Assembly (NCBI GenBank): GCA_959601025.1
Contig: CAUGOD010000016.1
Coordinates: forward strand, 1-59,912
Origin: an uncultured Oscillospiraceae bacterium
GTDB taxonomy: Bacteria; Bacillota; Clostridia; Oscillospirales; Acutalibacteraceae
DNA: 59,912 nucleotides
Direction of reading: 5' to 3'
In this document: one piece after another, positions 7,779-16,200 of the stretch
Numbering within the stretch: the first letter of the stretch is position 1
Layout of the letters: every line of letters starts with the position of its first letter
Translations under genes and position numbers: made by a program
Notes under the pieces: model-generated
Told to the model about the DNA's origin: nothing
What the model saw: only the letters and a program-made list of their open reading frames with translations
The model's database searches: none

Positions 7779-9122
7779 GTCGCTCCCCACACGGGGAGCG
7801 TGGATTGAAATACATATGAGTGCCGGTAAGTTAGCAGCACAGGTAGTCGCTCCCCACACGGGGAGCGTGGATTGAAATATCAACAACAAGATAAGAATTC
7901 GGCGGGAAAGTGTCGCTCCCCACACGGGGAGCGTGGATTGAAATAGAATCGGAAGCCAAAAGCTATCGTCAAAAAACTGTCGCTCCCCACACGGGGAGCG
8001 TGGATTGAAATGTGTGGGGAGCGTGGATTGAAATATCCGGACGAGGTATTGCAGTCTTTGGATATTAAGGTCGCTCCCCACACGGGGAGCGTGGATTGAA
8101 ATAAATAAGCATAAGAATATTTCAGAGGATACTTCGTCGCTCCCCACACGGGGAGCGTGGATTGAAATTCTGCTTTGGAAGGTGATACGTGTATGAATAT
8201 GACGTCGCTCCCCACACGGGGAGCGTGGATTGAAATGTTCCAGGATGATTTACCGATATTGGCGTCCACGTCGCTCCCCACACGGGGAGCGTGGATTGAA
8301 ATGGTCAGGAGCATGGAGTTACACAGCACGTTGTATTGTCGCTCCCCACACGGGGAGCGTGGATTGAAATACAGGGGCGGTTGATCGTTTGAATACGGAT
8401 TTCGGGGTCGCTCCCCACACGGGGAGCGTGGATTGAAATCGTAAGCTGCTTTGAAAAAACGCGGATACCATCATAGTCGCTCCCCACACGGGGAGCGTGG
8501 ATTGAAATATTGAAAAGGGGGTGTGATTTTTATGCCTGCTGCGGTCGCTCCCCACACGGGGAGCGTGGATTGAAATAAAAATGACAGCACTGCAAAAGAT
8601 TCAATATATACGTCGCTCCCCACACGGGGAGCGTGGATTGAAATCAAATTGAAGGTAACGGAAGACCTTTTAGAAACGAGTCGCTCCCCACACGGGGAGC
8701 GTGGATTGAAATTACCTGAATGTTTTCCGCCGGATGAATACAGAACAGGTCGCTCCCCACACGGGGAGCGTGGATTGAAATACAATACCAATATTGCTTT
8801 TGTAGATGATAAGGCTGGTCGCTCCCCACACGGGGAGCGTGGATTGAAATAATATATGTTTTTTGTATTCCCTGAGCCCGCATGGGGTCGCTCCCCACAC
8901 GGGGAGCGTGGATTGAAATGTCCCGCCAACCTGATCCCTGAGCGTGATCTTATCGTCGCTCCCCACACGGGGAGCGTGGATTGAAATCGTCTGGCTAACG
9001 TCAAGTTAAGGGACGGCTTAGCGTCGCTCCCCACACGGGGAGTGTGGGTTGAAATTTTTGCTTTTTTATTTTTAGGTGGTCACTTTTTGGTCGCTCCCTC
9101 TTTTGGGAGCGTGGGTGGAAAT
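7779..9122 (+). CRISPR. CRISPR array, I-C-type repeat, 20 repeats and 19 spacers
   Basis: The 33-nt repeat starts GTCGCTCCCC, has a 7-bp palindrome (GCTCCCC/GGGGAGC around ACAC) and ends GTGGATTGAAAT, the form typical of subtype I-C. Eighteen copies (first at 7779, then 7846, 7912, 7979, 8070, 8136 and so on to 8955) are identical. Copies at 9023 and 9090 are increasingly diverged, marking the old end and the rightward direction of transcription. Spacers are 33-36 nt. A truncated extra repeat at 8012-8034 follows copy 4 with no spacer between. No cas gene lies within the window on either side, so interference and adaptation would need proteins encoded elsewhere. The open reading frames across the array are repeat artefacts. 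Confidence 0.98.
8012..8034 (+). repeat. Truncated CRISPR repeat with inverted arm
   Basis: Directly after repeat 4 comes GTGTGGGGAGC plus GTGGATTGAAAT. The last 19 nt match the repeat. The leading GTGT replaces ACAC, so the first 11 nt equal the reverse complement of the repeat's own GCTCCCCACAC arm. Confidence 0.9.
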
Positions 9123-9157
9123 GCCCCGGGCGAGGTCACACCGGAACAGGCGCGCTT

Positions 9158-9167
9158 CTCGCTCCCC
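9158..9167 (+). repeat. Possible decayed half-repeat beyond the array end
   Basis: CTCGCTCCCC matches 9 of the first 10 repeat bases and lies 35 nt after the last recognisable repeat, the expected spacer distance. The rest of the unit is unrecognisable. Confidence 0.4.
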
Positions 9168-9259
9168 CGGCGGATACAACCGGGACTGTGGGGAAGCCCC
9201 ATCGAAAAGCACTCTGCGCGCAGCGGAGTCCACCGGACAGGAATCCCCCTTTCAAAGGC

Positions 9260-9292
9260 AACGAGCCGCTGCAAAAAATGCAGCGGCTCGTT
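9260..9292 (-). terminator. Terminator of the degV-PAP2 operon
   Basis: An 11-bp stem CGAGCCGCTGC/GCAGCGGCTCG around a short loop, 4 nt beyond the stop codon of the leftward PAP2-like gene. Confidence 0.75.
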
Positions 9293-9295
9293 TGC

Positions 9296-9952
9296 TTATC
9301 CTATAAAAGAAATCATCAAAAGACTGAGGGAAAACGCCGCAAAGGCGGACAGCGCACCGATGAGCAGCTCCCGCAGCGTGTGCCGTTTCAGCGCCAGAGA
9401 AGACCAAAGCACCGCGCCAAACACCGCCAGACAAGGGAGAACACCCACCCATCCCAAAAACCAGCACAGCAGGATCAATGGTCCGGCGATACTACAGGCA
9501 TGCCCGCTCGCCCGGAGCCGGACTATCTTGTTCAGGATAAGAAGCACCGCAACCGAAAGGAAATAGGTCCAGTAAATCAGCATCCGTCCCGCAGACGACC
9601 GGGTAAAAAGACCGTAAAGCAAGGCGGCCGCGTAACCGGCGAAATTCATCACAAAAGCCAGGTTTCTCTGCCCTTCCCGCCCCTTTTTCCTCCATCCCGG
9701 AAGAACGGCGGACAGGGGATAGGCGGACAGCGGGACCAGCGCTAGAAACACGAGAGACCAAACTAGCGAGGCAACGCCGGAAAACAAGCTCCGGCGGCAG
9801 AAAAACAGGATCAGCAGAAGTGAGCAAACCAGCACCGGCGGCACCGTGACGGCGCGGATAAGCCGGGCGATCCTCGCTTTTGTGGAGGATGGCTCTGCGG
9901 AGGATAGCTCTGCGGAGAACGGCTCTCCGACCATCCTTTTTTGCTCAGTCAT
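9296..9952 (-). CDS. PAP2-like integral membrane protein
   Basis: 218 residues with six or so hydrophobic segments. The C-terminal half carries a degenerate PAP2 phosphatase signature: NKIVRLRASGHA (compare PSGH) and LALKRHTLRELLIGA (compare SRxxxxxHxxxD). PAP2 enzymes dephosphorylate lipid phosphates in the membrane. Here the last acidic residue sits as Glu, and activity is uncertain. The N-terminus contains a Ser/Glu/Ala-rich tail made by a 15-bp tandem repeat. The start overlaps the end of the degV gene by 8 bp, indicating a two-gene operon. Confidence 0.75.
   Translation of the reverse strand: MTEQKRMVGEPFSAELSSAEPSSTKARIARLIRAVTVPPVLVCSLLLILFFCRRSLFSGVASLVWSLVFLALVPLSAYPLSAVLPGWRKKGREGQRNLAFVMNFAGYAAALLYGLFTRSSAGRMLIYWTYFLSVAVLLILNKIVRLRASGHACSIAGPLILLCWFLGWVGVLPCLAVFGAVLWSSLALKRHTLRELLIGALSAFAAFSLSLLMISFIG
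9882..9926 (-). repeat. 15-bp in-frame tandem repeat in the PAP2-like gene
   Basis: Three consecutive 15-bp units (GTGGAGGATGGCTCT, GCGGAGGATAGCTCT, GCGGAGAACGGCTCT) encode the repeated Ser-Ser-Ala-Glu-type tail near residues 9-23. The unit is a multiple of three, so copy changes keep frame. Confidence 0.85.
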
Positions 9953-10832
9953 TCCGCTCCGCTCCCCAGAAGAACAGCGCTACCGTACCGGGTCCGGTAT
10001 GGCTGCCGATGGTGGTGCCGACATGGTTGATCTCCACTCGACCGTTCAGCTTGGGGAAACGGGCCTCCACCAGATCGGCGACCGCACGGGCGTCCTCGTA
10101 ACAGCCGGCATTGGAAATATAGCATTTTCCGCTGTAATCCGTCCCGCCGTCCGCGAATTCCGCCATTTTATCCACGATTGCCCGGATGACCGCCTTTTTT
10201 CCACGCAGCTTGAAACGGGGGATCAGCCGCCCCTCATCGTCCATGTTCAGCAGCGGACAGATTTTCAGGATGGTTCCGAACCAGCCGGAGGCTTTGGAAA
10301 TCCGTCCGCCTTTTACATAAAAGGTCAGATCGGTGGAGAAAAACCAGTGGTGTACCCGCAGCTTATTGGCTTCCGCCCACGCGCCGATCTCATCGAACGC
10401 CATTCCCTCGTCCCGCCGGTCTGCCAGCGCGTCCATCAGCAGGCCGTATCCCGACGACGCCCCGAGGGAATCCACAATGCGGATCTGCCGGTTCGGATAT
10501 TTCTCCAGCAGCTCATCCCGGGCAATGTTCGCCGCGTTGTACACCCCGGAAATCCCTGAGGACAGGGTGACGTGAAGGATATCCTTTCCCTGCTCCAAAA
10601 ACGGAGTAAAATACTCCACAAATTCCTCCGCATTCACCTGGGAGGTCTTGGTCTCCGCTCCCTCCGCCATCGCCTGATAGAACCGGTCAAAGGAAATGGA
10701 TTTTCCCAGATCATCCGGATATGACCGGCCGTTCAGAGAAAAGTGGAAGCAGATGTAATGAATATCCCGGTTACGGAAATGCTCTTCGGTCAGATCCGCA
10801 GTGGAACAGCAGCTGAGAATGTAATCCGACAT
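9945..10832 (-). CDS. DegV family fatty-acid-binding protein
   Basis: 295 residues with the two-domain DegV fold. Visible motifs are CCSTADLTEEHF at the start, TKTSQVNAEEF, LSSGISGVYNAA (lipid carboxylate-binding serine) and FYVKGGRISKASGWFG. DegV proteins bind fatty acids, and in Firmicutes some (FakB) present them to the kinase FakA for phospholipid synthesis. No fakA is in the window. AAAGGGAG precedes the ATG. The gene is the first of a leftward operon with the PAP2-like protein, which may hint at lipid metabolism, and is divergent from a TetR regulator. Confidence 0.94.
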   Translation of the reverse strand: MSDYILSCCSTADLTEEHFRNRDIHYICFHFSLNGRSYPDDLGKSISFDRFYQAMAEGAETKTSQVNAEEFVEYFTPFLEQGKDILHVTLSSGISGVYNAANIARDELLEKYPNRQIRIVDSLGASSGYGLLMDALADRRDEGMAFDEIGAWAEANKLRVHHWFFSTDLTFYVKGGRISKASGWFGTILKICPLLNMDDEGRLIPRFKLRGKKAVIRAIVDKMAEFADGGTDYSGKCYISNAGCYEDARAVADLVEARFPKLNGRVEINHVGTTIGSHTGPGTVALFFWGAERND

Positions 10833-10873
10833 GGCTTTTCTCCCTTTCTATCGCATCCGTCGCCCATCTTACT

Positions 10874-10902
10874 TTGACAGATAATTATACGAGTGTTATA
10901 AT
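10874..10902 (+). promoter_or_regulatory. Rightward promoter of the TetR gene
   Basis: Perfect TTGACA (10874-10879), 17-nt spacer and perfect TATAAT (10897-10902). It is interleaved with the opposite promoter. Confidence 0.9.
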
Positions 10903-10912
10903 ATCATATCAA
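10884..10912 (-). promoter_or_regulatory. Leftward promoter of degV
   Basis: On the minus strand TTGATA (10907-10912), 17-nt spacer, TATAAT (10884-10889). Each promoter's -10 box lies inside the other's spacer, so polymerase binding should be mutually exclusive. Confidence 0.85.
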
Positions 10913-10987
10913 AATCCAGCGATGCAATAACAGGATTGACGGCTTTGTCCGTTACTATACCAAACAGCGGGAAGTGTATAGGAAACG

Positions 10988-11596
10988 ATGGAGGATCGAC
11001 GGGTACGGAAAACCAAACGGGCGGTGAAGGACTCCCTCGTCCACCTGCTCGGGTGCAAAAACTTCGATCAGATTACCGTGACCGAGCTGTGCGGCGAGGC
11101 TGATATCAGCCGCATCACCTTCTACACCCACTACACAGATAAATACGAGCTGGCGGAAGAACTCTTTCAGGAGCTTCTCAAGGTAGCGGTGGAGGATTTC
11201 TGCCGGCTGCAAAGGGAAAACAATCCCGAAGAGGAAGCGCTGAAAGGATACGGCAATCTGCTCGACTGCATCCTCAATCTGTTTGAGAGCAACACCGCCT
11301 TCCTTCGGCAGATGTCCCAGCGGCGGAATCCCTATCTGTATTATTCTTTTTACAGCCTGGTATTCCAGAAAGTCGAGCAGCGGGTCAAAACCGAAAGCCA
11401 GAAATTGATCCCCCGCTTCGGAAGCCGGCCGTTTTCCGCGTTTCTCTGTCATGGCCTGTGGGCTTACATTGACGAAGCCTATGCCGCCGGCCAGACGCTG
11501 GAGGATATCCGCCGGGAGACGCAGGCGCTGCTCAAGGGCGTTTTGCAGTCCGAAGCGTTCGTTCAGGCGGAACCGATGGAAACGGCGAAAAGATAA
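10988..11596 (+). CDS. TetR/AcrR family transcriptional regulator
   Basis: 202 residues. The N-terminal helix-turn-helix reads RKTKRAVKDSLVHLLGCKNFDQITVTELCGEADISRITFYTHYTDKYEL, a good TetR_N domain. The C-terminal helical domain resembles the TetR_C group seen with DhaS/YbiH-like Firmicutes regulators. It is divergent from degV across a 155-bp gap containing interleaved promoters and probably controls both directions. The ligand is unknown; given the neighbours it may be a lipid. Confidence 0.93.
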   Translation: MEDRRVRKTKRAVKDSLVHLLGCKNFDQITVTELCGEADISRITFYTHYTDKYELAEELFQELLKVAVEDFCRLQRENNPEEEALKGYGNLLDCILNLFESNTAFLRQMSQRRNPYLYYSFYSLVFQKVEQRVKTESQKLIPRFGSRPFSAFLCHGLWAYIDEAYAAGQTLEDIRRETQALLKGVLQSEAFVQAEPMETAKR

Positions 11597-11694
11597 CCCG
11601 TGGGAAAGCGACGCCCCCGGCTGGACATCACTGCGGCTTTACGTCTTAAGTAAAGGAAAAACGAACCGAATGGACTGGAAAGGAAGGGGCCCCC

Positions 11695-12678
11695 ATGGAT
11701 TTTCCTCTGGAACTGCGAGCCGCGATTGACCGCGCGGCGGAGGAGGTTGGAGCGTCCCGGCTTCTGGCGGATGCACAGGCGCTCTCCCGGCGGTACCGCG
11801 GGGAGGAACGGGACGGAAGCCGCCTGCTGACCGGGAAAAGCGAAGCGGTTGCCTACGCGGCGGTGCGGATGCCCGCCACCTTCGGCGCGGTTTCCGCCGC
11901 GCTGGAATACGCCGCCGAACGCCTTCCCGGCTTCCATCCCTCCTCCCTTCTGGACGTGGGCGCAGGGACGGGCGCCGCCTCATGGGCCGCCGAAGCGGTG
12001 CTCAGCGTGAGCTCCGTCCGCTGCCTGGAACGGGAGCGGGCGATGCGGGAGCTGGGGCGGCGCTTCATGGCGGACGGCCCGGCCGCGCTGCGGACAGCGG
12101 CGTTTGAGGAATACGACCTTTCCCTCGATCGGAGCGGCCTGGGCTCGGCCGAGCTGGTTATCGCCTCCTATGTGCTCAACGAGCTGCCGCCGGACGGGAG
12201 GAAAGCCGCTGCGGAACGGCTGTGGGCGGCGGCGTCCGGAATGCTTCTGCTGGTGGAGCCGGGTACTCCCGGCGGCTATGCTCTGCTGCGGGAGGCGCGG
12301 GATACGCTGCTGGCTGCCGGAGCGCGGATGGTCGCGCCCTGTCCCCACGAGGGGCCCTGCCCGGTCACGGGGGAGGACTGGTGTCATTTCACCTGCCGCG
12401 TCGCCCGGAGCCGGCTGCACCGCCGGTTAAAGGAGGGGGACGCGCCCTATGAGGATGAAAAGTTTTCCTACCTCGCCCTTTGCCGGGAGTCCCTTCTGCC
12501 GTCCGGCGTTCTGTCGGAAACCGCCCGTATCCTGCGGCGCCCGCTGGTGGACAAGGGACGGATCACCCTGGCGCTCTGCACGCCGGAGGGACGAAAAACG
12601 ATCGTCGTTCCCAAAAAAGATGCGGCGCGGTTCCGCCAGGCCCGCAAAGCAAAATGCGGGGATGCCTTTCCGCTTTGA
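11695..12678 (+). CDS. Rsm22-family SAM-dependent methyltransferase-like protein
   Basis: 327 residues, PF09243 (Rsm22/METTL17). The SAM-binding motif LLDVGAGTGAASWA lies near residues 81-94 and YVLNELP near 160. The C-terminal segment APCPHEGPCPVTGEDWCHF contains the conserved cysteines that bind an iron-sulfur cluster in mitochondrial relatives, followed by RSRLHRRLKEGDAPYEDEKFSYL. The family associates with the small ribosomal subunit; bacterial roles are little studied. GGAAGGGG precedes the ATG. The gene stands about 100 bp after the TetR gene and may be co-transcribed. Confidence 0.88.
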   Translation: MDFPLELRAAIDRAAEEVGASRLLADAQALSRRYRGEERDGSRLLTGKSEAVAYAAVRMPATFGAVSAALEYAAERLPGFHPSSLLDVGAGTGAASWAAEAVLSVSSVRCLERERAMRELGRRFMADGPAALRTAAFEEYDLSLDRSGLGSAELVIASYVLNELPPDGRKAAAERLWAAASGMLLLVEPGTPGGYALLREARDTLLAAGARMVAPCPHEGPCPVTGEDWCHFTCRVARSRLHRRLKEGDAPYEDEKFSYLALCRESLLPSGVLSETARILRRPLVDKGRITLALCTPEGRKTIVVPKKDAARFRQARKAKCGDAFPL

Positions 12679-12855
12679 AAAAAGCCGGCGGACGCTGCCC
12701 GGCTTGCGGCTTGCCCGGATAATACGGCGTCACAAGCAAGCTGTCTTTCGATTCTTTGAAACAATGATAAACGGGACGGCCCGGAAGTTTCCCAATGTAC
12801 GAAGGCTGCGCAAAAATTTGTCGGAAGCATAACCTGTTATTGAGGTGGTGCTTCC

Positions 12856-13041
12856 ATGAATCCATGCGAGCTGACAACATCGATCACCGCGCTGGCAAAC
12901 GCGTTAGCCTGTAAACGGACAACGGAGGAACTAAGCCTTTTAGGGGCGATTTTTACGCAGCTTGGGGATACGCTGGCAACCATTGCCGCCCGGAAAAGTA
13001 TTTGCGAAAGTTCCGACAGCTCTTCCAACCGTGAGAATTGA
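12856..13041 (+). CDS. Small DUF6774-like protein
   Basis: 61 residues with the pattern MNPCELTTSITALANALAC, EELSLLGAIFTQLGDTLATI and a C-terminal RKSIC, matching a small family common in gut Clostridia. It has conserved cysteines near both ends and two amphipathic helices. GAGGTGG lies 8-9 nt before the ATG and a strong terminator follows at once, so it is a monocistronic gene. Function is unknown. Confidence 0.8.
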   Translation: MNPCELTTSITALANALACKRTTEELSLLGAIFTQLGDTLATIAARKSICESSDSSSNREN

Positions 13042-13047
13042 TCTTTG

Positions 13048-13090
13048 CACCGCCTTCGCCTGCTTCAGACGCAGGAAAGGCGGTGTTTTT
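13048..13090 (+). terminator. Terminator of the DUF6774-like gene
   Basis: CACCGCCTT pairs with AAGGCGGTG, with an inner CCTGC/GCAGG stem, then TTTTT. Confidence 0.92.
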
Positions 13091-13161
13091 ATCGGCGGAA
13101 TTCCCGATCCGTATTCCGGAAAGCCCGTGTGTGCATACTTCTGGGAAAGCGTGGGAATCCT

Positions 13162-13193
13162 AAGCGGCAGACAGGACGGGTCTGCCGCTTTTT
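13162..13193 (+). terminator. Second terminator before the glucan synthase gene
   Basis: A perfect 10-bp stem AAGCGGCAGA/TCTGCCGCTT followed by TTTC. With the previous terminator it brackets about 70 bp with no gene, which leaves open a short transcript between them. Confidence 0.8.
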
Positions 13194-13262
13194 CAGCTTT
13201 TCGACCCGTTTTCCAACCGACGGACCGCCCGGCGGCCGCCGACAGAAAGGCCGGAATTGCTT

Positions 13263-16200
13263 ATGACTGACAAAACCGAAAAAACGCCCTTCAAGCCCTT
13301 CCAGAATTCCGAACCCGGCGGCTCGCCGGATGTGGCGCAGTATGCCGGGCTGGCGCGGGAATGTCTCGCCGGACCGGCTGTGCCCGGCAGCCTCCGCCCT
13401 CTGCGGCGGGAGGTGCGCCGCGCTCTGAAGACCCTCCGGCGCGCCGGGCGGGCGTCCGTCTCCGGAGAAACCGGCTTCCGGGAATGGCTAGACGATAACT
13501 ATCACCTTCTTTCCCGCGAAGGGGAGCAACTACTTTCCGACCTGCGCTTCGCGGGCCGCGTACCCCTCGCCGGGCGGCAGCCCATGCTCTGCCTTCTTCT
13601 TCGGCGGCTGGTGAACGAAGCCGGAGCGCCGGACGAGGAGGGGCTGGACACGCTGATCGCCGAAGCCGGTAAAATCCGTCCGCTGACGGTGTTCGAGCTG
13701 GAACAGCTTCCGCTCTGCCTGAGGGCGGCGCTGGTGCTGACTGCGGCGGACGCCTGCCGGGAGACCGGGGCCGAAGCCGAACGCCTGATCGCCGCTGCGG
13801 TGAACGGCCTGCGAGCCGCCGCCGATCTCGATTTCGACGGACTGACCGAACGGCACAGCATCGTGGAGCGGCTCCTGCGGAAAGACCCGGCCGGGGTATA
13901 TCCCAAAATGGACGACCGATCCCGCGCCGATTACCGGCGGCGGACTGCCCTCGCGGCTCAACGGACCGGGCGGAGCGAGGCGGATATCGCCGAAGCGCTG
14001 CTGAACAAGGCGGAACAGGGCTCCTCTCCGCGGGAACGGCATGTGGGCGCGCCCCTTTCCGCGTTGGACAGCGACCGGAAGCGAAAGGGGCGCGGACGGG
14101 CGCTGCTCCTGCTTTCCGCCCTGCTTCCCCTTCCCCTGGCGATCCTTCTCGCCCTCTGGGCGGGAAACGGCTGGGCGGCGATCCTGCTCTACCTTCCGCT
14201 GTTTGAGCTGCTCCGCCCCCTGCTGCAGCATCTGCTCCTGCAGGGGATTCCGCCCCGCCGCCTTTCCCGGCTGGCGCTGGACGGTGTGATTCCGGAGGAG
14301 GGGCGCACCGTGATCGCGGTATCCTCCCTCCTTCCCTCCGCCGCGTCGGCGGAGAAAACGGCCAAGCATCTGTTCGAGCTTTACAACACCAACGGCCGGG
14401 GAGCGGTACAGGTCTGCCTGCTGGCCGATCTGCCGCAGGCGGCGTATCCCACCCTGCCGGGAGATGGTGCGGATATCGCCGCTATGCAGCGGCAGATCCG
14501 CCGTCTGAACCGCCGGTGCGACGGACATTTTATACTGGCTGTCCGGCCCCGGGAATACAGTGAAACCATGCGGGCCTATACTGGCCGGGAGCGGAAACGG
14601 GGGGCGATCGCTGAACTGATTCGGGTAATCCGGGGCGGAGAGTCCCGCTTTCTCGCTTTTGAAGGGGACCTGTGCCTCCTCCGCCGGACCAAATACCTGC
14701 TGGCGCTGGACGCGGACACCGGAATGCTGATGGACACCGCCGCCGAGCTGGTGGGGGTTGCCCTCCACCCGCTCAACCGGGCGGTCGTCTCCGCCGGGGC
14801 GAACGGAAAGCCGCGGGTAACCGAGGGGCACGGCCTGTTTGCTCCCCGGATCGGCGCTGAACTGAAAAGCGCCAACCGCACCGCCTTTTCCCGCGCGATG
14901 GCGGGAGTGGGCGGCGTCACCCCCTACGACGTACCGGCGGGGGATTTGTATATGGACTGCTTCTCCGCCGGCATCTTCACCGGCAAGGGTCTGATCGACG
15001 TGGAGGCCTTCGCCGCCGCGGCCGAGCCCGAGCTCCCAGCCGAGCAGGTGCTCAGCCACGACATTCTGGAGGGCTGCCTGCTGAATGCCGGGCTGGTTTC
15101 CGACGTGGAAATGACCGACGGCTGCCCCGCCGGGATGGGGAGCTGGCTGGACCGTCTCCATCGCTGGATACGGGGGGACTGGCAGAACGCCCCCTTCTTA
15201 TGGAACCACGCTCTTCCCCTCACGGGATTGGATAAATGGAAGCTCGCCGACAACATCCGGCGTTCGATCACTCCGGCGGCCTGCCTTCTCTGCCTGCTGC
15301 TCTCCCCCCTTTTTGACGGGAGAGCGGGGCAGCTTCTGGCGCTGACCGGATTGCTCGCGCCGGTCGCGGGGAACCTGCTGGCCGCGCTGCTCGCCCTGCT
15401 CCAGGGGGGCTGGATGACCCTGGGCGGCCGGTATTATTCCCGGGTTCTCCCCCGGGCGATGGGGGCGCTGACCCAGGCATGGTATACCCTCACGATGCTT
15501 CCCGCCACGGCGCTGACCGGCGCGGACGGGGCCTGCCGGGCGATCGCCCGTCTGCTTTCCCGCCGAAGGATGCTGGAATGGACCACCGCCGCCCAGGCGG
15601 AGAAACGCCGCACCGGTTGGGGCGAGGCGTTCCGGCGATTCTGGCCCTCTCTGCTGATCGCGGTGTTCCTGCTGGTGTTTGGGAGCGGCTTTGCCCGGCT
15701 GGGCGGACTGGTCTTCCTCTTTCTCCTCCCGCTCGCCGTCGTATCCGCCCGGACGGTTCCGGCCAGGGACGCCCGTTCCCTCACCCCCGGCCAGAAGGAG
15801 CGGGTGGGGGCCTACGCCGCCGCCATGTGGCGGTATTATGAGGAACACTGCACCGCCGCCGAGCACTACCTTCCCCCGGATAACGTGCAGGAAGCCCCGG
15901 TATGGCGGGTGGCCCACCGCACCTCCCCCACCAACATCGGGCTGTATCTTCTGTGTATCGCCGCCGCCCGGGATTTCGGGCTGATCGACGACGAGGGGAT
16001 GCTCGACCGGGCGGAACGCACCCTTGCCACGATAGAAAAGCTGGAAAAGTGGAAGGGAAATCTCTACAACTGGTACGATACCCGCACCCTTCGCCCGCTC
16101 TCTCCCCGGTACGTCTCCACGGTGGACAGCGGCAACTTTGTCTGCTGCCTGGTCGCTCTGCGGCAGGCGCTTTCCGAGCTGCAGGGACCGCGGGCGGAAG

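Noticed and set aside
7743..9034. Several overlapping frames with repeated SIHAPRVGSD or FNPRSPCGER
   Set aside because: These are translations of the CRISPR repeats, not proteins.
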